From contig NZ_VLLL01000006.1 in assembly GCF_007994225.1 (NCBI RefSeq), positions 1,302,001 through 1,366,000 of the forward strand: a stretch of 64,000 bases of DNA. Direction: 5' to 3'. The position numbers were made by a program, and so were the translations under genes. This stretch comes from Stackebrandtia albiflava. Its GTDB lineage: Bacteria > Actinomycetota > Actinomycetes > Mycobacteriales > Micromonosporaceae. A model generated the notes under the pieces. That model had not been told where the DNA came from and searched no databases. It worked only from the letters and a program-made list of their open reading frames with translations. Within the stretch, counting starts at the first letter, position 1. Every line of letters begins with the position of its first letter. This document shows, piece by piece, positions 1-8,073 of this stretch.

Positions 1-1
1 C

Positions 2-301
2 TTCGCGTTGGCGGCGGTCAACCCGAAGAACCTCGCCATGTGCGTCAGCGCCGGCGCCACCATCGGAACCGCGTCGTCGACCGCCGGAGCCTCCGCCGTC
101 GCGGTCGCGGTGTTCACCCTCGTCGCGGCGGCCACCGTCGCCGGCCCGGTGCTCGGCTACGCGGTCGCCGCCGACCGGTTGCGGGGCGCGCTCGACCGGC
201 TCAAGGTGTGGTTGTCGGCCAACAACGCGGCCGTCATGAGTGTCCTGCTGCTGGTGATCGGGGCGGTACTGCTGGGCAAGGGCATCGGCGGCCTCGCCTG
301 A
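2..301 (+). CDS. GAP/LysE-like integral membrane protein, C-terminal part
   Basis: The gene enters from the left edge, so only about 99 C-terminal residues are visible. They begin with the motif LAAVNPKNLAMCVSAGA, typical of the GAP (Sap, sulfolipid-addressing) family and of LysE-like transporters, where an NPK(N/A) turn starts the second half of a six-helix bundle. Two further hydrophobic segments follow (about 30-52 and 75-97 of the visible part) with a charged loop RLRGALDRLKVW between them. The family is thought to move small metabolites or lipid precursors across the membrane; the substrate cannot be read from the sequence. The true start lies outside the window. Confidence 0.7.
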   Translation, partial: FALAAVNPKNLAMCVSAGATIGTASSTAGASAVAVAVFTLVAAATVAGPVLGYAVAADRLRGALDRLKVWLSANNAAVMSVLLLVIGAVLLGKGIGGLA

Positions 302-503
302 CCCCGGCGGGTCTCGTGGCGGATGCGCGGCCGGGTGCCGTATGTCGTCTGTGGACGACGACCCGGGCGGGGCGTCTTCGTTCCCGCCACTTCAACATAT
401 GTACCACGCGCCGTGCCCGACGCGACACCGGGGGTGTTTCGGCAGCGTACGCATGGTGCAGAATCTCCGGTCACGAGACAGACGACAGGACCGGAGGCGC
501 GGG

Positions 504-1703
504 ATGCGAGTGTTGTTGACGTCGGTGGGTTCACGCGGTGACATCCAACCCCTGGCCGCCTTGGCGCACCGGTTGCGGGAAGGCGGCGCGGAGGTGCGGG
601 TGTGCGCGCCACCGGACGAGGAGTTCGCGGACCTGCTGGCCGGGGTCGGGGTGACCCTGACGCCGATGGGTCCGACGGTGCGGTCGGTCGTCGCCGGTGA
701 CCGGCCGCCGACCGCCGAGGACGCCTTCCGGTTCGCGCGGGAGCTGGTCGCCGCCCGGTTCGACGTCCTCGGCGCGGCAGCGCGGGGGTGTGACGTGCTG
801 GTGGCGACCGGCCTGATGCCGGCGGGCGCGCGAGACGTCGCCGAGCGGTTCGGAATCCGGTACGTGTACGCCGGGTTCCACACCTACGGGCTGCCGTCAC
901 GGCACACGGTCCCCGGCGCGCGGCCGGGGAAACCGTCCCCCGATGACGAGACCGACAACCGCAGGCTGTGGGAGCAGGACGCCCAGCGCGTGAACGCGTT
1001 GTACCGCGAGGCGCTCAACACCCACCGGCTCGCGATAGGGCTGTCGCCGGTCGAGAACGTCCGCGACCACGTCTTCGGCGACCGGCCGTGGCTGGCGGCC
1101 GATCCGGTCCTGTGCCCGTGGCGGCCGGGCGTGACGGACCTCGACCTGGTGCAGACCGGCGCGTGGATCCTGCCGGACGCGCGCCCGCTTCCCGACGAAC
1201 TGGAGGCGTTCCTGGATGCCGGTGAGCCCCCGGTCCACGTCGGATTCGGCAGCATGGCCGCGTACACGCCCGCCGACATCGCGGAGGTCGCGATCGGGGC
1301 GGTCCGCGCGCACGGCCGCCGCGTCGTGCTCTCCCGCGGCTGGGCCGGCCTGCTGCCGACCGACGACGCCGGCGACTGCATCGTGGTCGGGGAGGTGAAC
1401 CAACAGGCGTTGTTCCGGCGCGTGGCGGCCGTGGTGCATCACGGTGGTGCGGGCACCACGACCACGACGGCGCTGGCCGGTGCGGCACAGGTGGTCGTCC
1501 CGCACATCGCCGACCAGCCGTACTGGGGCGCGCGCGTCGCGGAGTTGGGAATCGGTGCGGCGCACGACATGTCCGCGCCCACCGTCGAGTCGCTGGCGGC
1601 CGCTCTGGAGATCGCGCTGCGCCCCGGCACCGCCGCCCGTGCCGCCACGGTGGCCGGATCGATCCGCACCGACGGTGCCGCAGTGGCGGCGGGCCTGCTC
1701 TGA
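504..1703 (+). CDS. GT1-family glycosyltransferase (macrolide/glycopeptide type)
   Basis: A 399-residue UDP/TDP-sugar-dependent glycosyltransferase of the GT-B, MGT/GtfA-like type. The N-terminus MRVLLTSVGSRGDIQPLAAL is the usual acceptor-domain start, including the SRGD turn. The donor-binding signature HHGGAGTTTT is at residues 312-321, followed by the sugar-contact segment PHIADQPYWGARV. Such enzymes add a deoxysugar or hexose to a small molecule or lipid. No biosynthetic cluster surrounds it, so the acceptor is unknown; xenobiotic or macrolide glycosylation and glycolipid synthesis are both possible. The ATG at 504 is preferred over upstream in-frame starts because a GGAGG site lies at 493-497 and the family N-terminus begins exactly there. 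Transcription is convergent with the next gene. Confidence 0.85.
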   Translation: MRVLLTSVGSRGDIQPLAALAHRLREGGAEVRVCAPPDEEFADLLAGVGVTLTPMGPTVRSVVAGDRPPTAEDAFRFARELVAARFDVLGAAARGCDVLVATGLMPAGARDVAERFGIRYVYAGFHTYGLPSRHTVPGARPGKPSPDDETDNRRLWEQDAQRVNALYREALNTHRLAIGLSPVENVRDHVFGDRPWLAADPVLCPWRPGVTDLDLVQTGAWILPDARPLPDELEAFLDAGEPPVHVGFGSMAAYTPADIAEVAIGAVRAHGRRVVLSRGWAGLLPTDDAGDCIVVGEVNQQALFRRVAAVVHHGGAGTTTTTALAGAAQVVVPHIADQPYWGARVAELGIGAAHDMSAPTVESLAAALEIALRPGTAARAATVAGSIRTDGAAVAAGLL

Positions 1704-1706
1704 AAC

Positions 1707-1814
1707 CCGCCTTGGGTGGCCTGAGGCCCATCGACGTGCCTCGAATCACACCGAATGTCCGGATTTCGGCGGGCTCACGGCCACCCAAGCCGGGCCTGCG
1801 GCCACCCAAGGCGG
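1707..1814. repeat. Three-copy inverted/direct motif, probable bidirectional terminator
   Basis: Between two convergent genes, a 23-bp left arm (1707-1729) pairs with a right arm (1792-1814) at 21 of 23 positions; the outer 15 bp (1707-1721 with 1800-1814) match perfectly. A third copy of the 11-bp core GGCCACCCAAG lies at 1779-1789, in the same orientation as the one at 1800-1810 and 21 bp from it. The transcript would fold into a large hairpin on either strand, as expected of a terminator, but the nested extra copy is more like a dispersed palindromic repeat. Confidence 0.6.
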
Positions 1815-1836
1815 AACGGTCGGACGGATCCGGCGG

Positions 1837-2064
1837 TCAGTCCGTGGTGCCGTTCCGCTTGGCGCGGGTGGTCGCGACCGCCGCGAGCACGGCCCCGGTG
1901 ACGGCGGCGACGAGGTAGACGGCCAGTCGTGCCGCGAAGCCGCCGGGTAGGAATTCCAGCAGTCCCGCGTCCTCGTGGTCGACCAGGAGTCGTATCCCGC
2001 CTTGGGCTCCCAGCACCAGTAGGGCCATTCCGGTGATGGCCGTGATCGTGTTCCGCGTGTCCAC
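1837..2064 (-). CDS. Small two-TM membrane protein
   Basis: A 75-residue protein with two hydrophobic helices (about residues 7-25 and 44-66), an acidic loop between them (VDHEDAGLLE) and a basic tail (TTRAKRNG). The GTG at 2064 is chosen because AGGAGA lies about 11 bases upstream (2075-2080). It is divergent from a TetR regulator and its promoter region contains that regulator's likely operator, so it is probably the regulator's target. The topology suggests a small exporter subunit or membrane stress protein, but no family is recognised. Confidence 0.6.
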   Translation of the reverse strand: MDTRNTITAITGMALLVLGAQGGIRLLVDHEDAGLLEFLPGGFAARLAVYLVAAVTGAVLAAVATTRAKRNGTTD

Positions 2065-2092
2065 GTTTCTCTCGTCTCCTGAGTGCGATCTT

Positions 2093-2138
2093 TTATGGTT
2101 CGATCGAACCATAACACGGTTTTGGTACGATCGCACCA
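2093..2138. promoter_or_regulatory. TetR operator: perfect 22-bp palindrome plus degenerate second site
   Basis: Positions 2093-2114 are a perfect 22-bp palindrome with half-site TTATGGTTCGA. A second, imperfect copy, TGGTACGATCGCACCA (one mismatch), occupies 2123-2138. The two centres are 27 bp apart. The pair lies in the divergent promoter region between the small membrane protein and the TetR gene, which is the usual place for auto- and target-repression by this family. The assignment is inference from position and symmetry. Confidence 0.75.
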
Positions 2139-2175
2139 CGGCATCGGCCGGGCACGACGACGAGAGACGGTGAAC

Positions 2176-2781
2176 ATGCCCCGACAGGCGGACCACGACG
2201 CGCGACGCCGCCAGATCGCCGAGGCGGTCTGGCGGTTGGCCGCCCGAGGCGGACTGGAGGACGTGACGCTCCGGCAGGTGGCCGCCGAGGCGGGCGTGTC
2301 CGCGCGGCTGCTCCAGTACTACTTCGGGACCCGGGACCGGCTCCTGCTCGGAGCCTTGGAGATCCTGAACGCCGACGCGGAGGCCCGGGCCGCGGAACGG
2401 CTGGCCGGACTCGGTGAGGCCGCCGGGACCCGCGCACTCGTGCGGGGGGTGCTCCTCGAAATGCTGCCGCTGGACGAGGAACGGCGCAACCGGCAGGTGG
2501 TCTACGCGGCGTACTTCGTGCGGTTCCTGGTCGAACCCGCGCTCGCCGCCGTCGCCGGGGCGGCGACTCCCGCCCTGGAGGAACTGGTCACCGGGTTGAT
2601 CGTGCGAGCCCAGCACACCGGCGAGGCCCGGGGTGATCTCGACGCCGCCGGCGAGGCCGCGTATCTGTTGGCGGGGGCGGAGGGGCTGCAATCGGGTGTC
2701 CTGTTGGGACAGCGGGACGCCGACCGCGCGGTCGCGCTCATCGACCGGCAACTCGACCGGATCTTCACCGCTACCACGTGA
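2176..2781 (+). CDS. TetR/AcrR family transcriptional regulator
   Basis: A 201-residue repressor. The N-terminal helix-turn-helix spans about residues 9-55: RRQIAEAVWRLAARGG, then VTLRQVAAEAGVSARLLQYY with the usual tyrosine-rich recognition-helix end YYFGTRDRLL. The C-terminal helical ligand domain has the look of the BetI/TetR_C_6 group. The ATG at 2176 fits the family N-terminus; a GTG six bases upstream is an alternative. It is divergent from the small membrane protein at 1837-2064 and separated from it by a perfect palindrome, so it probably represses both. The ligand is unknown. Confidence 0.85.
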   Translation: MPRQADHDARRRQIAEAVWRLAARGGLEDVTLRQVAAEAGVSARLLQYYFGTRDRLLLGALEILNADAEARAAERLAGLGEAAGTRALVRGVLLEMLPLDEERRNRQVVYAAYFVRFLVEPALAAVAGAATPALEELVTGLIVRAQHTGEARGDLDAAGEAAYLLAGAEGLQSGVLLGQRDADRAVALIDRQLDRIFTATT

Positions 2782-2850
2782 GTTGCCCGGCGGCCGCCCG
2801 TCTCGCGGCGCCGTCGTGCACCGATCCCGTGCGCACTTTTCATCTATGCA

Positions 2851-2880
2851 TTGACATGTGCAAGTGCCTGCGGGCATGCT
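2851..2880 (+). promoter_or_regulatory. Possible promoter of the peptidoglycan-binding gene
   Basis: TTGACA at 2851-2856 matches the -35 consensus; 18 bases later CATGCT (2875-2880) is a weak -10. This would give a leader of about 160 bases before the ATG at 3048. The rest of 2782-3047 shows no gene. I compared the leader with the ydaO (c-di-AMP) riboswitch that often precedes actinobacterial cell-wall genes and could not find its conserved blocks. Confidence 0.3.
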
Positions 2881-3047
2881 GTGTGGCGGATCGACCGCCC
2901 CTCAATCCACCACACACGCCGGCCCGACGATCCCGCCGGGTCCATTCCGCCCACTCGGCCATGCCGGAACGTTCCACCGGACGCGACGCATACCGCCCCG
3001 ACAGGACCAGCCGGTCGCCCCACGACCGATCACCGGAGGATCCGCCC

Positions 3048-3587
3048 ATGTCACTCCAGACTCGATTCCGGGCGGCCACGGTCGCCGCCGTTCTCGCCGT
3101 ACTCGTCGGGACCGGAACGGCCACAGCCGTGTCGGCCGCACCCGTTCCCTCGGCGGGCACCGAATCCGCCGCCGTCGCGGCGATCCCGGCATGGCCCGTC
3201 CTACGCCAGGGAAGCACCGGTGCCGACGTACGGACCGCCCAACTCCTGTTGACCGCACGCGGATTCGCCACGACCGCCGACGGACAGTACGGTCCCGGAA
3301 CCGCCTCCTCGGTGGCCCGGTTCCAGACGTCACGAGGTCTGGCCGCCGACGGGGTGATCGGTGCCCGCACCTGGTCGGCGCTCATCGTCACCATCTCGGA
3401 GGGAGCCCGCGGCGACGCGGTACGCGCGCTGCAGGTCCAACTGAACAACCTCGGCGCGAGCCTGGCCGTCGACGGCGTCTTCGGCGGCATGACCGCCTCC
3501 ACCGTCCGGTTCTGGCAGTCACACATGGGCCTCACCGTCGACGGGATCGTCGGCCCTCAGACGTGGCGGGCCTTCATCGGCCACTGA
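3048..3587 (+). CDS. Secreted protein with two peptidoglycan-binding domains
   Basis: A 179-residue protein with a Sec signal peptide (charged start MSLQTRFR, hydrophobic core to about residue 25, AxA cleavage region VSAAP). Two PG_binding_1 repeats follow: about residues 50-105 (LRQGSTGADVRTAQ ... DGQYGPGTASSVARFQ ... DGVIGARTW) and 112-177 (ISEGARGDAVRALQ ... DGVFGGMTASTVRFW ... DGIVGPQTW). No catalytic domain is present, so it probably binds the wall as a ligand, inhibitor or partner of a hydrolase. The ATG at 3048 follows GGAGGA at 3035-3040. Confidence 0.85.
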   Translation: MSLQTRFRAATVAAVLAVLVGTGTATAVSAAPVPSAGTESAAVAAIPAWPVLRQGSTGADVRTAQLLLTARGFATTADGQYGPGTASSVARFQTSRGLAADGVIGARTWSALIVTISEGARGDAVRALQVQLNNLGASLAVDGVFGGMTASTVRFWQSHMGLTVDGIVGPQTWRAFIGH

Positions 3588-3720
3588 CCCCGGCGACACT
3601 TCGCCCTCGTCCAGGCGGAAACGGTGCTCCCCGAACGGTTCGCCCGGGCAGGGGGATCCCCCGATCGCCTTCACAGGTCGTGGAGTGGCCTACCGTGTCT
3701 CGCAAGGGACGGCCGGGGCC

Positions 3721-4341
3721 TCACGTGAGCAGGCGACGGCGGTAGCCCTCGGCCACCGCCGAGGCCCGGTCCCGGACGCCGAACTTGTCGTAGATGTGTT
3801 GCAGATGGGTCTTGATGCTCGCCTCGCCGATGAACAACGCCGCGGCGGCCTCACGATTCGAGCTACCGTTCGCGACCAGCTGCAGCACCTGCCTCTCCCG
3901 GTCGGTCAGCGTGCCGGCACCGGGCCTGCGGACCTGCCCCATGAGGTGCTGCGTCACCGACGGCGCCAGCACCGACTCGCCACGCGCGGCCGCGCGGACC
4001 GCCCGCGCCAGTTCCTCCGGCAGCGCGTCCTTCAACAGGTAACCGAACGCACCCGCCTCGATCGCCGGAAGGACGTCGCTCTCGCCGTCGAAGGTCGTCA
4101 GGATCAGCACCCGGGCGTTCGGGGCCTCCTCGCGCAGGATCGCGGTGGCGGCCACGCCGTCCGTCCCCGGCATCCGCAGATCCATGAGCACGACGTCCGC
4201 CGCGAGCGCCTTCGCCCGTGCGACGCCCTCGGCGCCGTCACCGGCCTCACCGACCACGACGATGTCCTCGGCGTCCGCGAAGGTGTCCCGTAGGCCGCCC
4301 CTCACGATCGGATGGTCGTCGACGATCAACAGCCGGATCAC
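3721..4341 (-). CDS. NarL/LuxR-type response regulator of the ABC exporter operon
   Basis: A 206-residue response regulator: receiver domain (residues 1-120; acidic pair VDD near the start, phospho-acceptor Asp in VVLMDLRMPG, Thr in ILTTFD, Lys in YLLKDA), then a LuxR helix-turn-helix from about 142 (LTDRERQVLQLVANGSSNRE, then ASIKTHLQHIYDKFGV). It is the last gene of a four-gene minus-strand operon: ABC ATPase, ABC-2 permease, histidine kinase, this regulator; the gap to the kinase is 22 bases. By family knowledge such sets sense an antibiotic or envelope stress and induce their own exporter. Confidence 0.9.
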   Translation of the reverse strand: MIRLLIVDDHPIVRGGLRDTFADAEDIVVVGEAGDGAEGVARAKALAADVVLMDLRMPGTDGVAATAILREEAPNARVLILTTFDGESDVLPAIEAGAFGYLLKDALPEELARAVRAAARGESVLAPSVTQHLMGQVRRPGAGTLTDRERQVLQLVANGSSNREAAAALFIGEASIKTHLQHIYDKFGVRDRASAVAEGYRRRLLT

Positions 4342-4363
4342 CGGTCGCCCTCCCCTTCCGCTC

Positions 4364-5686
4364 TCACGCCCCGGGGGCTATCGCCGGAACGCGCGCGCTC
4401 ACGGACGTCCCCTCACCCGGGGTGCTCTGCACCTCCACGTGACCGCCGACGCCCCTGATGCGTTGGCGCATGCTCGTCAGGCCGAAACCGGTGTCGGCCG
4501 ACTTCGCGAACCCGCGTCCATCATCCCGCACGTCCAACAGCACCTCGGTGCCCGTGTACGACAACGTGACACCGACCCGCGAGGCGTCCGCGTGTTTCGC
4601 CACGTTGGTCAGCGCCTCCTGCGCGACCCGGAAGAGCGACACCTCGATCGCCGGACTCAACGGTTCAGACGCGCCCGTGACCTCCACATGCGCACTCACC
4701 CCCTCGTCCCGCGACCATCGCCCGGTCAACGTGCGGAGCGCGTCGGGCAGGTGCGCCTCGGCGAGTTCCCGAGGCGCGAGCGCCCGCACGGACCGTCTGG
4801 CCTCGGCCAGGCTGCCGCGTGCGAGCCGAAGGGCACGCGTGACGTGCTCCTCCGTCTCGCCCCGCGCGCTCGCGGCACGCTCCGCCGCCTGGAGCTGCGT
4901 GATGATGCCCGCGAGACCCTGCGCGAGCGTGTCGTGGATCTCACCGGCGAGACGCTGACGCTCGTCCTGTGCCCCGGACTCCCGGGCCTGCGCGACCAGC
5001 TGCGCGTGGAGCCCGGCGTTCTCGTGCAGGGCCGCCTCCAGTCGTGCGACGAGCTTCTCCCGTTTGCGTTCCTCCGGCTCGCTCCGCGCGGTGAGCAGGA
5101 TCCCCGCCCCGATCGCCGCGGTCTGCACCGCGACGATCAGCACGAACTCCGCCAACGCGGCCGGGCTCGGGTGCGAGAACGACACGCCCATCGACGCGCC
5201 GTTGAGGGCCACGGAGGTGGCCAGGACCCCGACCATCCCCACCGGCCAGGGTTTGAGCAGATAGGCGTGGAAGAAACCCGCGATGGTGAAGACCAGGAAG
5301 ATGTCGGAGTACGTCATCAGGGTGACGCACAGTGCCAGCAGCCCGACGAAGTAGAGGGCGGTCGGTACGGGCCGCAGCGCCCTCCTCTTGATCGGCAGCG
5401 TGTGACCGAACAACATCCACAACGCCGAGACCGCGACCAGCCCGAGGACGGAGGTGCCCTCGGGCCAGAAGCGTTCACCGGAGGCCGGAAGCACCCACGA
5501 GAAGTAGATCGTCGTCGAGACCGTCAGCAGCAGCCACGGTGTGAACAACTGCAGCAGGTCCCAGACCCGCAGCTGCTCCTCCTTCCAGGCCAACCGGGAG
5601 CGGTTCGCGACCGCGGCCTCTCCCGCGATCGCGGACTCGTGCGCGCTCGCGCGCGGGCGCGCACCGGCCCCGGCGTCGTCGGTCAT
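4364..5686 (-). CDS. Sensor histidine kinase (HisKA_3 type)
   Basis: A 440-residue membrane kinase. After a hydrophilic start there are about five or six TM helices (residues 45-210), a coiled-coil linker, the phospho-acceptor motif ERQRLAGEIHDTLAQGLAG, and a C-terminal HATPase_c domain with the N box (EALTNVAKHA) and G1 box (DVRDDGRGF). No extracellular sensory domain is visible, so the signal is probably sensed in the membrane or passed on by the adjacent transporter, as in intramembrane-sensing kinases. The ATG at 5686 is preferred to the GTG at 5692 because GGAG is spaced 9 bases from it and the start then lies clear of the upstream gene's stop. Confidence 0.88.
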   Translation of the reverse strand: MTDDAGAGARPRASAHESAIAGEAAVANRSRLAWKEEQLRVWDLLQLFTPWLLLTVSTTIYFSWVLPASGERFWPEGTSVLGLVAVSALWMLFGHTLPIKRRALRPVPTALYFVGLLALCVTLMTYSDIFLVFTIAGFFHAYLLKPWPVGMVGVLATSVALNGASMGVSFSHPSPAALAEFVLIVAVQTAAIGAGILLTARSEPEERKREKLVARLEAALHENAGLHAQLVAQARESGAQDERQRLAGEIHDTLAQGLAGIITQLQAAERAASARGETEEHVTRALRLARGSLAEARRSVRALAPRELAEAHLPDALRTLTGRWSRDEGVSAHVEVTGASEPLSPAIEVSLFRVAQEALTNVAKHADASRVGVTLSYTGTEVLLDVRDDGRGFAKSADTGFGLTSMRQRIRGVGGHVEVQSTPGEGTSVSARVPAIAPGA

Positions 5687-5692
5687 CCCCAC

Positions 5693-6457
5693 CTACTCCC
5701 AGCGGAAGAGCTTCGCGGCGATTCCGCCGGCCACCACCGCCATACCCGCCATTATCGCGATCTGCAGCCAGAACGGCTGCCCACCGGCCGTGGCCGTGAT
5801 CTCGCCCGCTTCGGGGGACCACGCCGCGGTGAGGGCCTGCAACCCGGGCGGAATGTACTCGCCGGCCTCGCGCAACAGGTCCGGCATGAGGACACGCGGC
5901 AGGAAGGCCCCGCCGAAGAACATCAACGCGACGAACAACAGAGTGCCGATCTGGTTCGCCGCACCACTCGTACGGACCACCGCCGCGGAGATCATGCCGA
6001 GTCCGAGCAGGGCCGCATAGCCGACGGTGAAGGCGACGACGAACTCCAGGAGGCGTGTGGGCGGCGAGATGCCCAGTACCGCCCACGCGACCAGGATCAT
6101 GAGTGCCGCGGAGACGACCACGGAGGCGAACGCGACGATCATCTGCGCGAGCAGGATGGTGCGCGGATGGGCCGGAGTGGTCGACAGCCTCCGCAGGACG
6201 CCTCGCTCGCGGTACGTCGCGATCACCACCGGGATGTGCTGCACCGCGATCATCACCATCCCGAACACCAGGGCGGTCGGTGCCCAGACGTCGATGGATC
6301 TGAGCCCGCCGGTCTCCGGCGACGGCTCCCTGAGCGCCGGAATCGCGCTCAACGCGAGCAGCAGTCCGGTCGGGAACAGCACGCCGAAACCGACGGTGGC
6401 GGAGTCCCGGAGGAACAGTCTCGTCTCGACCTCGATCGTCTTCGTGAGAGCGGACAC
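5693..6457 (-). CDS. ABC-2 type transporter permease
   Basis: A 254-residue permease with six TM segments: one at 22-40, then after a loop segments near 62-80, 108-132, 140-160, 172-190 and 228-248. The composition (RERGVLRRLSTTPAHPRTILLAQ after TM2, FFGGAFLPR in the second half) is that of ABC-2/DrrB-like drug or lipid exporters. It starts with GTG three bases after the ATPase gene stop, so the two are translationally coupled and form one exporter with the product of 6461-7393. Confidence 0.88.
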   Translation of the reverse strand: MSALTKTIEVETRLFLRDSATVGFGVLFPTGLLLALSAIPALREPSPETGGLRSIDVWAPTALVFGMVMIAVQHIPVVIATYRERGVLRRLSTTPAHPRTILLAQMIVAFASVVVSAALMILVAWAVLGISPPTRLLEFVVAFTVGYAALLGLGMISAAVVRTSGAANQIGTLLFVALMFFGGAFLPRVLMPDLLREAGEYIPPGLQALTAAWSPEAGEITATAGGQPFWLQIAIMAGMAVVAGGIAAKLFRWE

Positions 6458-6460
6458 GGG

Positions 6461-7393
6461 TCAGCCTTCCTTCTGGAGGGGTTCGGGGGATTCCGGGGCG
6501 CGACCGGTGAAGGCCTCGAACGCGTCGTCGAGGCCGTGGCGGTCCACGCGGAGGTCCTCCGCGACGACCTGTGCCCTGGCGAGAGCCCCGGCGACGCTGC
6601 TCAGGAGTTGTCCGCTGCCGGTGACCGTCCAGCGGCCCTCGGTGATCTGGACGTCGGTCACGTCCGGAAGCCCGGTCAGGACACGCCCGTCGAGCGGCTG
6701 CCTCACACGGAACCGGACCCGTTGCACCGCGTTCGCCTGCGCGATCAGTGCCGCCGGCGTGTCCACCGCGGCGACCCGGCCACCGTCGATGACGGCGATC
6801 CGGTCGCTGAGGCGTTCGGCCTCGTCCATGAAGTGCGTGACGAGGAGGATCGTGACGCCGGTGTCGCGCACCCGGGCGATGAGGTTCCAGGTGTCGCGTC
6901 TCGCCTGCGGGTCCAGTCCCGTCGTGAGCTCGTCGAGGATCGCGATCCTGGGGCCGCCGACCAGGGCGAGCGCGATCGACAGCCGCTGCTTCTGTCCTCC
7001 GGAGAGGGCCTTGTACCGGGTGTCGCGCTTGTCGGCGAGACCCAGCAGCTCCACGAGTTCTCGCCAGTCGGCCGGGTTCCGGTAGTAGGAGCTGTAGAGC
7101 TCGAGGGCTTCGGCGACCGTGATCGCGTCGGGGAAGCCGCTCTCCTGCAACTGGACGCCCAGTCGTTCACGCACCTCCGCGCGATCCCTGATCGGGTCCA
7201 GTCCCAGTACCGAGATCGCGCCGGAGTCGGGCGTTCGCAGCCCGGCGATGCATTCGACGGTCGTCGTCTTGCCGGCGCCGTTGGGTCCGATGACGCCGAA
7301 TATCTCGCCCTCCTCAACGGTGAAGGAGACGTCCTCGACGGCGACGTGCCGCCCGTAACGTTTGTGCAGATTCCGTACTTCCAGTGCGGTCAT
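6461..7393 (-). CDS. ABC transporter ATP-binding protein (DrrA-like)
   Basis: A 310-residue ATPase: Walker A GPNGAGKTTT (about 37-46), Q-loop LGVQLQESGF, signature ALSGGQKQRLS, Walker B AILDELTTGLD, H-loop VTHFMDEAE. The roughly 90 residues beyond the nucleotide-binding domain form the C-terminal extension common in drug-exporter ATPases of the DrrA/CcmA type. It is the first gene of the operon and its ATG sits six bases after a TAACTT hexamer, so the mRNA is probably leaderless. Drug, bacteriocin or lipid export is likely; the substrate cannot be told. Confidence 0.9.
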   Translation of the reverse strand: MTALEVRNLHKRYGRHVAVEDVSFTVEEGEIFGVIGPNGAGKTTTVECIAGLRTPDSGAISVLGLDPIRDRAEVRERLGVQLQESGFPDAITVAEALELYSSYYRNPADWRELVELLGLADKRDTRYKALSGGQKQRLSIALALVGGPRIAILDELTTGLDPQARRDTWNLIARVRDTGVTILLVTHFMDEAERLSDRIAVIDGGRVAAVDTPAALIAQANAVQRVRFRVRQPLDGRVLTGLPDVTDVQITEGRWTVTGSGQLLSSVAGALARAQVVAEDLRVDRHGLDDAFEAFTGRAPESPEPLQKEG

Positions 7394-7399
7394 ACCGCC

Positions 7400-7405
7400 A
7401 AGTTA
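7400..7405 (-). promoter_or_regulatory. Leaderless -10 hexamer (TAACTT) of the ABC/two-component operon
   Basis: On the minus strand TAACTT (7405 to 7400) is followed by six bases and then the ATG of the ATPase gene at 7393, with no Shine-Dalgarno site between. This is the geometry of actinobacterial leaderless promoters and recurs at many genes in this window. Confidence 0.55.
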
Positions 7406-7584
7406 TGGGCGTACCCGACCCGCGACATCGACCGTCGCAGGCGTGCTCGGGTTGATTCGCGTCTCCACCGTTCGGTGGACCGCCGGCCCCCGACCGTCGC
7501 CGTGCGTCGATGGGACGGCGAGTCGCACGCCGGGACCCGTCCGGAGGGCGGTGCCCTGTCGGACCCGCGTGGAACACTCCGCGC

Positions 7585-8040
7585 ATGGAGATGACGGTGC
7601 AACTCACCATCGACTGTTCCGACCCGCAGGCGATGGTGGCCTTCTGGTCGGAGGCCCTGGGCTACGTGCCGGAGCCGCCACCGGACGGGCACACCACCTG
7701 GCGTGCCTACTGGGCGGCGATCGGGGTTCCGGAGTCGGAGTTGCCGTCCGGCGCCGGCGACGTCCCGGAGTCGATCATCGACCCGGCGGGGCGTGGACCG
7801 AGAGTGTGGTTCCAGCAGGTTCCCGAGCCGAAGGTCGCCAAGAACAGGTGGCACTTCGACCTCAAGGTCGGCGGAGGCCGTGACGTCCCACTGGACCTCC
7901 GCGCGCGGCGTGTCACGGCGACCGTGGAACGGTTGGTCGAAGCGGGCGCCACCCTGCTGAAGATCAAGGACGAACCGGAGGCGGGTCTCTACGCCGCCGC
8001 CATGCGGGATCCCGAGGGCAACGAGTTCGACGTCGTGTAG
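7585..8040 (+). CDS. VOC-superfamily (glyoxalase/dioxygenase fold) protein
   Basis: A 151-residue protein with the glyoxalase-like layout: start strand VQLTIDCSDPQAMVAFWSEALGY, a middle containing PRVWFQQVPEPK and the paired strand NRWHFDLKVGGGRD, and the closing MRDPEGNEFDVV. This is the Glyoxalase_6 style often seen as single-domain proteins in actinobacteria; some bind and sequester drugs such as bleomycin, others are metal-dependent lyases or dioxygenases. The metal-ligand candidates are the His in WHFDL and the Glu of GNEFDVV. The gene stands alone. Confidence 0.8.
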   Translation: MEMTVQLTIDCSDPQAMVAFWSEALGYVPEPPPDGHTTWRAYWAAIGVPESELPSGAGDVPESIIDPAGRGPRVWFQQVPEPKVAKNRWHFDLKVGGGRDVPLDLRARRVTATVERLVEAGATLLKIKDEPEAGLYAAAMRDPEGNEFDVV

Positions 8041-8041
8041 C

Positions 8042-8071
8042 GCCCCGGTGTGCCCGCCCGCACGCCGGGGC
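8042..8071. terminator. Bidirectional terminator hairpin
   Basis: Eleven-base arms (8042-8052 and 8061-8071; GCCCCGGTGTG with one G-U wobble) and an eight-base loop, sitting exactly between the convergent VOC gene and the membrane-protein gene at 8074-9039. There is no U-tract, as is common in high-GC actinobacteria. Confidence 0.65.
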
Positions 8072-8073
8072 CG

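Noticed and set aside
2881-3047. c-di-AMP (ydaO) riboswitch before the peptidoglycan-binding gene
   Set aside because: Expected from context, but the conserved sequence blocks of that riboswitch are not present.
4145-7594. Long plus-strand open frame (about 1150 codons) opposite the ABC/two-component operon
   Set aside because: Its translation is Arg/Asp/Gly/Gln-rich and featureless, while the minus strand encodes four recognisable proteins in operon order.
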